64,000 nucleotides of DNA, taken from Nocardioides panzhihuensis. Lineage in GTDB: Bacteria > Actinomycetota > Actinomycetes > Propionibacteriales > Nocardioidaceae. Below the pieces are notes generated by a model. It saw nothing but the letters and a program-made list of their open reading frames with translations. It did not search any database and was not told the origin of the DNA. Below, one piece after another: positions 1 through 9,355 of this stretch (position 1 is its first letter; every line of letters begins with the position of its first letter). The stretch spans positions 3,573,501 through 3,637,500 of the forward strand of contig NZ_JACBZR010000001.1 of NCBI RefSeq assembly GCF_013408335.1. Direction: 5' to 3'. The position numbers were made by a program, and so were the translations under genes.

Positions 1-1346
<1,346 letters not shown>

Positions 1347-1353
1347 ACCCCAG

Positions 1354-1382
1354 AGCCTACGCGAAATCTTGAATGAGTCAAG
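1354..1382 (-). promoter_or_regulatory. furA promoter with overlapping dyad operator
   Basis: On the minus strand TTGACT (1381-1376) and TAGGCT (1359-1354) are separated by 16 bases, and the furA GTG follows seven bases after the -10 box. The -35 box is embedded in the dyad CTTGA-ATGAG-TCAAG (1368-1382), a good candidate for the FurA autoregulatory site. The motif and spacing are seen in the sequence; the regulatory role is inferred from furA-katG loci elsewhere. Confidence 0.7.
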
Positions 1383-1407
1383 AAACGGGAAGAGAATTTC
1401 TGGCGTC

Positions 1408-2589
1408 TCAACCGGTCTTCACGGGGTCCAGAGCTGGTCGGGTGGCGAAGCGGCCGGCCATCAGCGGGATCAGGACGGCGACGGCGAGCGGGATGACGAA
1501 CATCGAGCGTTCGCCGAAGACCTCGGCGACAGCGGCGATCAGCGAGGCGGCGGCGAGATAGCCGGCATAGTTGGCGAGGTTGACGCGGGCGATCGCCTCC
1601 TCGGCGTTGTCCGGGGAGATGTGGGCGGCGGCGACGAACGACTGCGGCGGGACCAGCGCCAGGCTGCCACCGAGGATGGCGAATCCGACCGCCGCCACGC
1701 TCCAGTGCGGGGCGGCGACGATCAGCACGAGCGCGCCGACGCCGATGACGCCGCCGATCCGGATCACCCGCTCCGCGCCGAAGCGGGCGACGAGGCGGTC
1801 ACCGGGGAGACGTACAGCCAGGAGCACCAGCTGGTACGCGGCGTAGATCGCCGGCGCGACCGCCGCCGCGGCACCCAGGCCGTCGACGACATAGATCCCG
1901 CCCCAGGCGGAGGCCGCGGAGTCGACGAACCACATCGCGAACGTCGGCACCGCGACCAGGAGGAGGGGCAGCAACGGCAGCCTGGGCCTCGGTCGTCGCG
2001 TACTGCTGGTCCGTCTCTCCGCAGCGTCCACCGCCTCCGGCGGGAGCAGGAGCCGGAACGTGGCCGCGTTGGCGACCAGGCCGATGACGGCGATCGGGAC
2101 CATGTCCAGACCAAGAGGTACGCCGAGGGCGATCGTCACGGTCGCGTAGACGGCGCCGAGGACGGCCGCCGCGCTCCACATCGCATGGAAGCCGTTCATC
2201 AGCGGGCGGCCGTACGCGTCCTGGGTGGCCGTGCCCTGCATGTTCATCGAGGCGTCGACGCCGCCGAGGAAGAAGCCGTAGACGCCGTTGAGGAGCAGCA
2301 GCGTCCCCATCGTCGGCGCGAACGCCGGCGCCACCGCGGCCAGCGAGGCCCCGCCGAGCATCAGCGAGAGAGTCGCCGCGCTGCCGACCCTGGTGGCGAG
2401 ATGGCCGGCGGTGACGCTGCCGACCGCCCCGATCGCGGTGGTGACTCCGAGCACGACGAACACGTCACCGGCGCTCAGGTCGAGCTTTGTCGCGATCGAC
2501 TCCAGCCTGGTGATCAGCGAGGCGAAGGTCAGGCCCTGGATCGCGAACGCGACGAAGACGGCTGCCCGGGCAAGCTGGAGTCGGGTCAT
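1408..2589 (-). CDS. MFS transporter
   Basis: 393-residue polytopic membrane protein with about 12 hydrophobic segments in two halves, separated by a charged central loop (about residues 195-205, rich in Arg and Thr). The first half carries a conserved-looking loop (GHLATRVGSAATL) between helices 2 and 3. This matches a major facilitator superfamily exporter of unknown substrate. It starts with ATG at 2589 (MTRLQLARAAVFVAF). No partner gene is adjacent; the repeat zone begins less than 100 bases upstream of its start. The substrate cannot be told from the sequence. Confidence 0.85.
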   Translation of the reverse strand: MTRLQLARAAVFVAFAIQGLTFASLITRLESIATKLDLSAGDVFVVLGVTTAIGAVGSVTAGHLATRVGSAATLSLMLGGASLAAVAPAFAPTMGTLLLLNGVYGFFLGGVDASMNMQGTATQDAYGRPLMNGFHAMWSAAAVLGAVYATVTIALGVPLGLDMVPIAVIGLVANAATFRLLLPPEAVDAAERRTSSTRRPRPRLPLLPLLLVAVPTFAMWFVDSAASAWGGIYVVDGLGAAAAVAPAIYAAYQLVLLAVRLPGDRLVARFGAERVIRIGGVIGVGALVLIVAAPHWSVAAVGFAILGGSLALVPPQSFVAAAHISPDNAEEAIARVNLANYAGYLAAASLIAAVAEVFGERSMFVIPLAVAVLIPLMAGRFATRPALDPVKTG

Positions 2590-2671
2590 CGGCGCATCCT
2601 TCGTTCGGGTTGCGCGAAGTCTGCACCTTTGAGTGTGTGGTGCGCATCTGTTTCGGGTGACTTCGCCACCC

Positions 2672-2849
2672 GGTGGTCGGCTTGTCGAGACCTCACCCCG
2701 CTGGTCGAGCTCGTCGAGACCTCACCCCGCTGGTCGAACTCGTCGAGACCTCACCCCGCTGGTCGAACTCGTCGAGACCTCACCCCGCTGGTCGAACTCG
2801 TCGAGACCTCACCCCGCTGGTCGAGCTTGTCGAGACCCCCTCGCCCCCG
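2672..2849. repeat. Tandem array of a 29-bp unit
   Basis: Six consecutive units, of which four (2701-2816) are exact 29-mers apart from one A/G change. Each unit is CTGGTCGAACTCGTCGAGAC followed by CTCACCCCG. The first (2672-2700) is degenerate and the last (2817-2849) expanded to 33 bp. Each unit contains the half-modules GGTCGAG and GTCGAGACC also found in the larger palindromic repeats. The array abuts a full monomer at 2850. There is no unique spacer between units, so it is not a CRISPR. Confidence 0.9.
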
Positions 2850-2900
2850 CTGGTCGAGCCGCCGGAGCCGCTAGGCGGAGGCGTGTCGAGACCAACACAG
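2850..2900 (+). repeat. Single palindromic-repeat monomer (box-A type)
   Basis: 51-bp monomer: outer end CTGGTCGAG, variable hairpin box CCGCCGGAGCCGCTAGGCGG, then the conserved module GTGTCGAGACCAACACAG. The same monomer, in both orientations, recurs at many other places in the window, usually as inverted pairs. This copy is unpaired and closes the 29-bp tandem array. Confidence 0.9.
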
Positions 2901-2972
2901 TTCCCTGCCGGAACGTCCCACCCCAAGGCCGGACAGGGCCGCCGACCCGACTTCGAGGGTCTTCTCGACCTG

Positions 2973-3077
2973 CCCCGGAGTCAAGGACGCCCTCCGGGCG
3001 CCGGCTCCGCCGGCCGCTTCGCGGTCCTTGACACCGGACCACGTCGAGAAAAAATTTGGCTGGCTATCGGGGCGGCG
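2973..3077 (+). repeat. Second repeat family, copy 1
   Basis: A stem GTCAAGGAC (2980-2988) / GTCCTTGAC (3024-3032) encloses an internal GC-rich hairpin. It is followed by an A/T-rich stretch and TTTGGCTGGCTATCGG (3054-3070). A clearly homologous copy lies in reverse orientation at 6475-6579, so the two flank the DUF222/HNH-IS110 segment as inverted repeats of about 105 bp. The region 3078-3287 between this copy and the HNH gene contains nothing else that I recognise. Confidence 0.85.
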
Positions 3078-4543
3078 GCCCGGGTGTGGCGCAGCGCAAT
3101 CTTGCTTCAGAACGGTGCTGTTGAACGGGCAGGAGGGCGGCCCTTCGAGCCACCTACCATCCACAGGTATGACGCCGTTCGCTGACCGCGAAAACATCGC
3201 TTGACCTGCACAAATAGGTGTTCACGAAGGCCGGGTCGGAGTAGAATCGGAGGCACTACGACACACCTTTGAAGGGAGGTGACAGCGATGAGCATCGACC
3301 ACTGGGACACCAACCCTGGAGACCTCGTCTCGTCGGCTCTTGCTGCCATCGAAACCTCCCTCCAACAGCTCCATGCGATGGACCCGACCTACTGGCACAC
3401 CAGCCAGAAGAAAGACTTCCTGGCCAAGGTGGAGAAGCTCCAAGCCCAACAAGCGGCGTTGACGCTGCGGGTCCTCGCTGCCTCCGGTGACATCGCCGCA
3501 GAGACCGGCGACAAAGACGCCTCCGCCTGGATGCGCGCCGAACTGCTCGTCGACAAAGGTGCCGCGCGATCGCAGATCAAGCTCGCCAACGCGGTGACGA
3601 AGTACGAGCTGGTCGCCGCCGGCCTCGCTGAGGGCATCGTCTCCGAGGCGAAAGCCCGGGTGATCACCAAGGCCCTGGACAAGGTCGACGCCGACCCGAT
3701 CGCCACTGGTGAGGACCTGGTTCTCGCTGAGAAGCTGCTGGTCGAGTACGCCACCCAGTTCACAGCCAAGGAACTGCGGGTCGTCGGCAAACGGATCCTG
3801 CTCGAGGTCGACCCCGCCCGGTTCGAGGCAGCCGAAGCCAAAGCACTCCTCGCCGAAGAGGAACGCGCCCAGCAGAAGACCGCCCTGCGGGTCTGGGACA
3901 ACCACGACGGCACCATCGGCTTCGACGGTGTCCTCCCTGTTTCGATCGGGATGCGCTTCAAACGGCTGGTCGAGGCCTACGCCCAACCCCGCAAGCAGCA
4001 GCTGGTCGACAAAGGCGCCCCGCTCCCGCCGTGGGAGCGGATGATGGGACAAGGCTTCGCCCGCCTGATCGAGACCATCGACCCGAATGTGCTGCCCCGA
4101 CACGGTGGCGACGCCACGGTCGTGAATGTGGTGATCTCGCTCGAGGAGCTCCGCAAAGAGCTCGGCACCGCGACCCTCGGCTACGACGAGACCAACGGGA
4201 CCACCATCACCGCTGCTGAGGCCCGGCGGATGGCGTGCAACGCCACCATCATCCCCTGGGTCCTCGGCGGCGACAGCGAAGTCCTTGACGCCGGCCGGGC
4301 CAGCAGGTTCTTCGTGCCGATCCAACGCAAAGCACTCCGGTTGCAGCAGAAGTGCTGCCAAGCCGAAGGCTGCGACATGCCACCGGAATGGTGCGACGCC
4401 CACAGAGAGGATGTCGGTGCGTCATCTCGTGTGGCGGCCTGACTCTGAGCGCTCATTGACGGCGCGAGCATGAAGCGCGCCTGTCCTGAAATGGATTGGT
4501 CGACCGTTGCACGAGGTGGCGTGCTGTCAGACCACCGGCACGC

Positions 4544-4582
4544 TGGGCGTGACTTGATAGGAGCCTGCTAGGAACACGCCCA
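4544..4582 (+). ncRNA. Candidate bridge-RNA hairpin in the IS110 left end
   Basis: A perfect 8-bp stem, TGGGCGTG (4544-4551) / CACGCCCA (4575-4582), closes a 23-nt loop. The loop contains ATAGGAGC (4557-4564), an exact match to the right terminus of the element (5748-5755). IS110-group elements are known to encode, in the non-coding left end, a bridge RNA whose donor-binding loop is matched to the element ends. The hairpin and match are seen; the bridge-RNA role is inferred, and I could not identify the target-binding loop securely. Confidence 0.45.
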
Positions 4583-4656
4583 TCTCTGTGTTGTCCGCCC
4601 TGGCGATGCCGGTGGTCTGTCCATCCACCCGACGAGGAGAGGACGGCATCACCAGC

Positions 4657-5742
4657 ATGACGAATCGAAGCGAGGATCGCGAGGTGATCGGCGGCGTCGA
4701 TACCCACGGCGCCACTCACCACTGCGCTGCGCTCGACGCGCGAACAGGGAAGTTGCTGGGCGACAGCGAGTTCCCAGCAACTGCGAAGGGCTACGCCCAA
4801 GCCCTCAAGTGGCTGCAGCGGTACGGGAGGGTCGAAGCGGTCGGGGTCGAGGGAACCGGGTCTTACGGAGCAGGGCTCACCCGGTACCTCACCAGCCGCG
4901 ACGTGGTCGTCATCGAGGTCGTCCGCGCGAACCGTCAGGCCCGGTATCTGCAGGGCAAGTCGGACCCTCTAGACGCGATCAATGCTGCGCGCGCCGTGCT
5001 GGCCGGCATGGCCACCACGGTCCCCAAGACACGCAACGGGAACGTAGAAGCGATCCGAATGATCCAAACCACCAGGCGCAGCGCCTCGAAAGCACGCAAG
5101 GCCGCGATCAACCAGATGCACGGCCTGATCTACTCCGCTCCCGAACCACTGCGCGAACAGCTGCGAGGGCTCAACCGCGCCGCACTGGTTGCCCGCTGCT
5201 TACGCCTGCGACCAACGACCTCAACCCAGTCCGGGGAGCTGACAGTCATCGCCAAGACGATGCTGCGCCGACTCGCACGGCGCGTTCAAGCTCTCGATGA
5301 AGAGATCGAGGAAGCCAACCAGCAACTCACAGAACTCGTTCAACACGCAGCGCCCGCCCTGCTCCAGGTCTTCGGCGCCGGACCTGAAGCAGCTGCGCAA
5401 CTCCTGACCACCGCAGGAGAGAACCGCGACAGGATCTCAACCGAGGCCTCACTCGCACGCCTCTGCGGTGTCGCCCCGATCCCAGCCAGCAGCGGCAACA
5501 CAACCCGGCATCGACTCCACCGCGGCGGCGACCGGAGAGCCAACTCCGCGATTCACATGATCATCATCAACCGGCTCCGATGGCACGAACCCACCAAGGC
5601 CTACGTCACCCGCCGCACCGCCGAAGGAAAGACCAAAAGCGAGATCATCCGATGCCTCAAGCGCGCGGCCGTCCGCGAGCTCTACCGCGCTCTCCTGACA
5701 GACCTCAACAAACCAGCCGCAGAGCACGAACCCGCCGCTTGA
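4657..5742 (+). CDS. IS110-family transposase (DEDD)
   Basis: 361-residue recombinase. The N-terminal RuvC-like domain has the acidic tetrad: D15 (GGVDTHG), E65 (VEGTGSYG), D103 and D106 (GKSDPLDAINA). The C-terminal Transposase_20 domain has CGVAPIPASSGNT, containing the candidate catalytic serine, and RRANSAIHMI. The ATG at 4657 is chosen over an upstream in-frame ATG (4588) because GAGGAGAGG precedes it and the protein then starts just before the catalytic domain. It should cut and rejoin DNA guided by a bridge RNA. The frame is intact, so the element may still be active. Confidence 0.93.
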   Translation: MTNRSEDREVIGGVDTHGATHHCAALDARTGKLLGDSEFPATAKGYAQALKWLQRYGRVEAVGVEGTGSYGAGLTRYLTSRDVVVIEVVRANRQARYLQGKSDPLDAINAARAVLAGMATTVPKTRNGNVEAIRMIQTTRRSASKARKAAINQMHGLIYSAPEPLREQLRGLNRAALVARCLRLRPTTSTQSGELTVIAKTMLRRLARRVQALDEEIEEANQQLTELVQHAAPALLQVFGAGPEAAAQLLTTAGENRDRISTEASLARLCGVAPIPASSGNTTRHRLHRGGDRRANSAIHMIIINRLRWHEPTKAYVTRRTAEGKTKSEIIRCLKRAAVRELYRALLTDLNKPAAEHEPAA

Positions 5743-5905
5743 CATGCATAGGAGCATCCATCTAGAACCCTGGGCTGCTGGCGGGAAGACGGATCTGAAG
5801 GACGGGGTATTGCTCTGTCCGCACCATCATCGTCTGGCGCACAACCCTGCCTATGTTCATGAGCGGTTGCCCGACGGCACGGTCCGGTTCGCCCGACGGT
5901 CCTAA

Positions 5906-6703
5906 ACCGGCAAGTCGAGACCACACCGCCACGGCCATCCCGCCAAGACCCGCCTATGCGCGGGCACCTTCGCCTGCCCCGGGCCAGGGCGACCCGCTTG
6001 ACCACTCGACGTGCACGGAGAGTGTGGCATAGCGTCAACGGTCCAGATCTCGTCGACGCTGGACGCCGGAGCGTGGAAGGACGCGCGCTCGCCTGCCGTC
6101 GACCAATTGCGACCGCACTCCTCGGCCCTGACTCCTGGAGCCCGCCTGCCCGTGCGGCCTGATGTTCCCCCTCGATCGGCGCGTTCTTCTCCGCGCGTCC
6201 TGATCCTTCCCCACGCGTGCAGACCTTCCCCACTCCCACGGAGGTTCCCCCACGCTCCGGAGAGTTGGGAAGCTCCGCGGTAGTGGGGGACAGTGCGGAG
6301 GAATGGGGAAACCCCGTCCTGCGGGTTGTCCACCGGTTCAGGCGGCCTTGTGATCGATTCACAAGGTCTTGCCCACTGGCGTAGGAACCGACGCCCCGGG
6401 TCCCCTCGCACCAGCAGCACACCTGCCACGACCCCCAGACCCGTGCCCACCCGAAACCGCTGCGCCAGACCCCGCCGCCGATCCGATAGCCAGCCAAATT
6501 TCTCGCCGGATCACGGTGTCAAGGATCGCCGCAGGCGACCGGCGAAGCCGGCGGCCGAAGGCCGTCCTTGACTCCGGGAACCGGCGTGAACACCATCCAA
6601 TACAGGGTCGGCGGCCACCAGCCCAGGCGCCACAGCACCGCGCAGGGGTTTTCAGTCCGCCGCCGACATGTCAGCACAGCGACGGATGCCCCCACCGCGA
6701 CCG
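5906..6703. other. Non-coding stretch after the HNH remnant
   Basis: Roughly 800 bases with no convincing gene. It holds a perfect dyad CCTTGTGA-TCGAT-TCACAAGG (6345-6365), several short TTCCCCAC/GTGGGGAA-like runs between 6200 and 6320, and the second copy of the inverted repeat (6475-6579). Open frames here lack start signals and family resemblance. The dyad could be an operator, but no adjacent regulator points to it. Confidence 0.5.
6475..6579 (-). repeat. Second repeat family, copy 2 (inverted relative to 2973-3077)
   Basis: Reverse-complement homologue of the copy at 2973-3077: CCGATAGCCAGCCAAATTT (6483-6501), then GTGTCAAGGAT and GTCCTTGACTCCGG enclosing a GC-rich hairpin whose sequence differs from copy 1. 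The outer stem is conserved while the inner hairpin varies. Together with copy 1 it brackets about 3.6 kb, including the HNH gene and IS110. Confidence 0.85.
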
Positions 6704-8170
6704 CTAGCTCTGCTTGAGCAGCCCGTCGAGGATCTTCTCGCCGTTCTGGCCTTCGCCTTCACGGATGCCCTTGAACTCGTCGCGGAGCTGTTCCATCTCG
6801 CGCTTGGCGTTCTCACCCGTCTCGACGAGGTCTCGGATCTGGTCGATCTGGTCTTCCCACTCCTGGGATTGGCCGGCGTCGATGATGTTCCAGGTTTCCA
6901 GGTTCTCGCGCCAGCGGTCGAGCTTGTCGAGGCGGTTGAGGGTCTTGTTGTCCGACTTGTCGGTGGGCTTGTCGGCGGAGTTGTCGGAGTTGCCGGAGTC
7001 GTCAGAGCCGGAGGAGTTGTCGGAGCTGCGGTCGGTGTTGTCCGAGCCGTTGGCGTTGTCGGAGCTCTGGGACGGCTGGTCGGCCTCGGCAGGTGCGGGT
7101 TCGTACGCGGCCAGCCAGGAGGCGGCGAAGACGCAGGCGATCACGATCGCCACCGCACCGAGGAGGCGGCTGGTGGGGAACTTCCGGAGCGAGGCCGGGC
7201 GGGGCGCGCGTACGGGAGGCGGGGTGTCGGGGCCGCGCATGACGCCGGTGCGGGAGTTGGGCAGCGCCATCGGCTCGTCGAGCCGTCGCTGCGCCATCGC
7301 CTGGGTCGGCCGCGGCGCCTGCCCGGCGGACAGCAGGTCGGTGGCGTCGGGGTCGGCGCCGTTGAGCACGTAGCCGAGCTCGTGCGCTACCTGGTCCATC
7401 GAGGGCCGGGCGGCCGGGTTCTTGTCGAGCATCCGGTTGACCAGGCGCGCCAGCGGCGGCGGGACTGCCCGGAAGTCGGTGATCCGCGGCACCGGCTCGC
7501 TCAGGTGCATGTGCAGGATCCTGACCGGGTGCGGGGCGGAGTAGGGCACCTTCCCGGTCAGCATCTCGAAGAGCACGCAGCCCAGCGAGTAGACGTCGGC
7601 CGGCGGACCGACGGGATCACCGGAGGCCTGCTCGGGCGAGAGGTAGGACGGGCTCCCGATCACATGGCCCGTCTGGGTCAGGCCGGCGTCGACCCCGGTC
7701 ATGGCGTACGCGATGCCGAAGTCGAGGACGGTCAGCCGGCCGTCAGCGTCGAACATCAGGTTCGCCGGCTTGATGTCACGGTGCACCACATCGGCCCGAT
7801 GCGCGGCACCGAGGGCGCCCGCGACCTGACGGGTGTATTCGACGGCCATGTCGATCGGCAACGCGCCGCGCTGCGCGATCGGCTCGGCCAGGGTCGGCCC
7901 GGGCAGCAGCTCCATGACCAGGAAGACGTCGTTGTCGTCGCTGCCCGCGTCGAAGATCTTGACCACGTCGTCGTGGACGACGCGGGCCGTCGAGTGCGAT
8001 TCCCGACGGAATCGCTCGGCCATCGTGGGGTCGTCCACGTCGCGCAGCAGCTTCACCGCGACGTCGCGGTCGAGGACCGTGTCACGCGCGCGCCAGACCT
8101 CTCCCATACCGCCGGCTCCGAGCAGAGTGAGGAGCCGGTAACGGCCGGCGATCGGGGGAAGCTGATCCAT
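6704..8170 (-). CDS. Transmembrane Ser/Thr protein kinase (PknB-like)
   Basis: 488-residue eukaryotic-type kinase. The catalytic domain (about 10-275) has the glycine loop GAGGMGEV, Lys40 in VAVKLL, HRDIKPANL (Asp132), DFG (150-152) and the activation-segment motif GSPSYLSPEQ. After a basic juxtamembrane stretch comes one membrane helix (LLGAVAIVIACVFAASWLAA, about 335-355). The outside part begins with a low-complexity Ser/Asn/Asp stretch, then a charged, probably coiled-coil tail; no PASTA repeats are present, so the signal is not obviously muropeptide. It starts eight bases after the serpin-like gene, so the two are probably co-transcribed. Confidence 0.93.
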   Translation of the reverse strand: MDQLPPIAGRYRLLTLLGAGGMGEVWRARDTVLDRDVAVKLLRDVDDPTMAERFRRESHSTARVVHDDVVKIFDAGSDDNDVFLVMELLPGPTLAEPIAQRGALPIDMAVEYTRQVAGALGAAHRADVVHRDIKPANLMFDADGRLTVLDFGIAYAMTGVDAGLTQTGHVIGSPSYLSPEQASGDPVGPPADVYSLGCVLFEMLTGKVPYSAPHPVRILHMHLSEPVPRITDFRAVPPPLARLVNRMLDKNPAARPSMDQVAHELGYVLNGADPDATDLLSAGQAPRPTQAMAQRRLDEPMALPNSRTGVMRGPDTPPPVRAPRPASLRKFPTSRLLGAVAIVIACVFAASWLAAYEPAPAEADQPSQSSDNANGSDNTDRSSDNSSGSDDSGNSDNSADKPTDKSDNKTLNRLDKLDRWRENLETWNIIDAGQSQEWEDQIDQIRDLVETGENAKREMEQLRDEFKGIREGEGQNGEKILDGLLKQS

Positions 8171-8178
8171 AGCGGAAA

Positions 8179-9279
8179 TTATGCCGGGGTCACCCAGGAG
8201 CTGAAGAGCGGGATACCCTCCCAGGCTCCCCCGCGCGCCACCGCCACCACAGCGTGCGGCCGGTCGAACCTCAGATCGATCTGCCGCACCGTCGTCTCGC
8301 GGGGCGCGCCGCCTGCCCGCACCATCATTCCGGTCACCGCGGCCGCCTCGAAGCCCTCGCGGTCGTAGGAGGCGACCGCCTTCTGCACACAGGCAGCCTC
8401 CGACTCCTTCTCGACGGCAGCCATCACTCCGCGGGCGATCTCGGCCACTCCCGGTGCGGCGTCCAGATCGTGACGGTCTTCAGCACTCCACTCCGGAAGA
8501 TGGCTGCGCCAGCGGTCAGCGGGAGCGCCGCCGAAGACGGTAACCTCCTCTACCGCCCAGGCGTGGCCGCCCGCGGCATCGGTCCCCGGCTCGAAGGTGC
8601 GGTTGCGCACCTCGCCCGAGTCGATCCTCCGGACGACCTCGTCGGCGGCCAGCCACACGTCGGCTGCCGATACTCCGTCGGCGGCGACCACGGAGTAGAC
8701 CGAGATGCCGTCCTCGCTCGACGGGCAGGCGACCGCGACCGGGCCGGCGGCCTCGGTCTCCACGACCGCCTGGAATCCGCCCTCGAGCAGCAGCAACCCG
8801 TCTCCGTCGTCGTCGAGGGGCTCGCTCCAGCGCGGTGTCACCACCAGCGCAGAGGCGAAGACAAGAAGGGTCGAGGAGTCGATCTCCAGCGGGAACTCCG
8901 TGATCAGCCCGCGGGTGTGTTCGTCAGCCCACGCGTCGAGCCCGGCCTGCTCCGGGAGCGGGTCGAGCATGACCGGCAGAGCTTTCGTCAGCTCGACCCC
9001 CGGGCGCAGCCAGCCGGCGACCGCGGCGCCGATCGTGGGGTGCGGCGCCTCCAGCAGCGCCAGCGCTGCGGCTCGCGCGTCGGCCCGGTTCAGGCCCAGG
9101 ACCTCGTCCGTCTCGGTCTCCGCGGCGGGCGCCAACGAGGCGAGGAGCAGCCACAGACCTGCGTACGAGATCACCGGGGACTCGGCGGAATCGAGAGCGG
9201 AGCGGGCGGTGGCGGCGTACGTTCGGACTGCCTCGGCGGCAGCAAGGGACAGCGGTGTCTGCGTTCCCGACTTCTCCAT
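8179..9279 (-). CDS. Serpin-family protein
   Basis: 366 residues with the serpin layout. An N-terminal ISYAGLWLLLASLAP helix is followed by a central DEHTRGLITEFP then LLVFASALVVTPRWSEPL, the strand and breach region. A reactive-loop-like segment GFEAAAVTGMMVRAGG precedes the diagnostic C-terminal strand pair FDRPHAVVAVARGG..GIPLFSSWV. There is no signal peptide, so it looks cytoplasmic. The ATG at 9279 (MEKSGTQTPLSLAA) is preferred to upstream starts that would run into the next gene's control region. Bacterial serpins occur sporadically; the target protease is unknown. The kinase gene follows after eight bases. Loop length and hinge residues would decide whether it is inhibitory. Confidence 0.75.
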   Translation of the reverse strand: MEKSGTQTPLSLAAAEAVRTYAATARSALDSAESPVISYAGLWLLLASLAPAAETETDEVLGLNRADARAAALALLEAPHPTIGAAVAGWLRPGVELTKALPVMLDPLPEQAGLDAWADEHTRGLITEFPLEIDSSTLLVFASALVVTPRWSEPLDDDGDGLLLLEGGFQAVVETEAAGPVAVACPSSEDGISVYSVVAADGVSAADVWLAADEVVRRIDSGEVRNRTFEPGTDAAGGHAWAVEEVTVFGGAPADRWRSHLPEWSAEDRHDLDAAPGVAEIARGVMAAVEKESEAACVQKAVASYDREGFEAAAVTGMMVRAGGAPRETTVRQIDLRFDRPHAVVAVARGGAWEGIPLFSSWVTPA

Positions 9280-9324
9280 GCCGAAGACAGTACGGGGAGA
9301 GCCACCCCAGGGAGGCAGAAAAAC

Positions 9325-9340
9325 GATACAGTTATGTATC
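9325..9340. promoter_or_regulatory. Dyad upstream of the MpaB-family gene
   Basis: GATACA-GTTA-TGTATC, a perfect 6-bp inverted repeat in an A/T-rich island 15 bases before the ATG at 9356 and next to the Shine-Dalgarno-like GCGAGGAGG. It has the form of a repressor half-site pair. No cognate regulator is adjacent. Confidence 0.4.
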
Positions 9341-9355
9341 GAGCGAGGAGGCGTC

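Larger units (their letters stand above)
4412..5766 (+). mobile_element. IS110-family insertion sequence
   Basis: About 1.35 kb, bounded by the two halves of the HNH gene. I see no terminal inverted repeats and no long target duplication, as expected for IS110. The dinucleotide GA occurs at both junctions (4410-4411 and 5765-5766), and keeping one copy restores the HNH frame as ...HREEPWAAGG. A long non-coding left end (about 4412-4656) precedes the transposase; the right end after the stop codon is only about 24 bases. Boundaries are accurate to a few bases, since neighbouring GA steps would also fit on the left. Confidence 0.85.
3288..5905 (+). pseudogene. DUF222/HNH endonuclease-like gene split by an IS110 element
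   Basis: A DUF222 N-terminal region (about 330 residues) leads into the C-terminal HNH nuclease domain. The reading frame is interrupted after CDMPPEWCDAHRE (4409) and resumes at about 5767 with PWAAGGKTDLKDGVLLCPHH, ending in TAA at 5905. Joining the pieces restores a continuous, normal family end (CDAH..PWAAGG..CPHHHRLAH), so the gene was intact before insertion. The ATG at 3288 is preferred over GTG at 3279 because GGGAGG lies eight bases before it. DUF222/HNH proteins are a multicopy actinobacterial family, called 13E12 repeat proteins in mycobacteria; their function is not established. The left piece now reads into the element and stops at 4442. Confidence 0.9.

Noticed and set aside
2672..2849. 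CRISPR array
   Set aside because: The 29-bp repeats are directly adjacent with no spacers, and no cas genes are in the window.
1369..2874. Long plus-strand open frame over the MFS gene
   Set aside because: Low-complexity Arg/Asp/Gly translation opposite a clear MFS transporter; typical high-GC antisense shadow running into the repeat array.
2850..3197. Small open frames across the repeats near 2.6-3.2 kb
   Set aside because: They consist of repeat translation ([21 protein letters not shown]) with no start signals or stable family match.
6345..6365. Operator of the HNH locus
   Set aside because: The dyad CCTTGTGA-N5-TCACAAGG resembles the TTGTGA-N6-TCACAA site at 54563, but the spacer differs (5 versus 6) and no gene starts nearby, so I did not assign it to that regulon.
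6668..8368. 566-codon plus-strand open frame opposite the kinase
   Set aside because: Composition is that of antisense to a GC-rich gene; the minus strand encodes all kinase motifs.
8705..9355. 505-residue version of the MpaB-like protein
   Set aside because: The upstream 217 codons are antisense to the serpin-like gene; a good ribosome site precedes ATG 9356.
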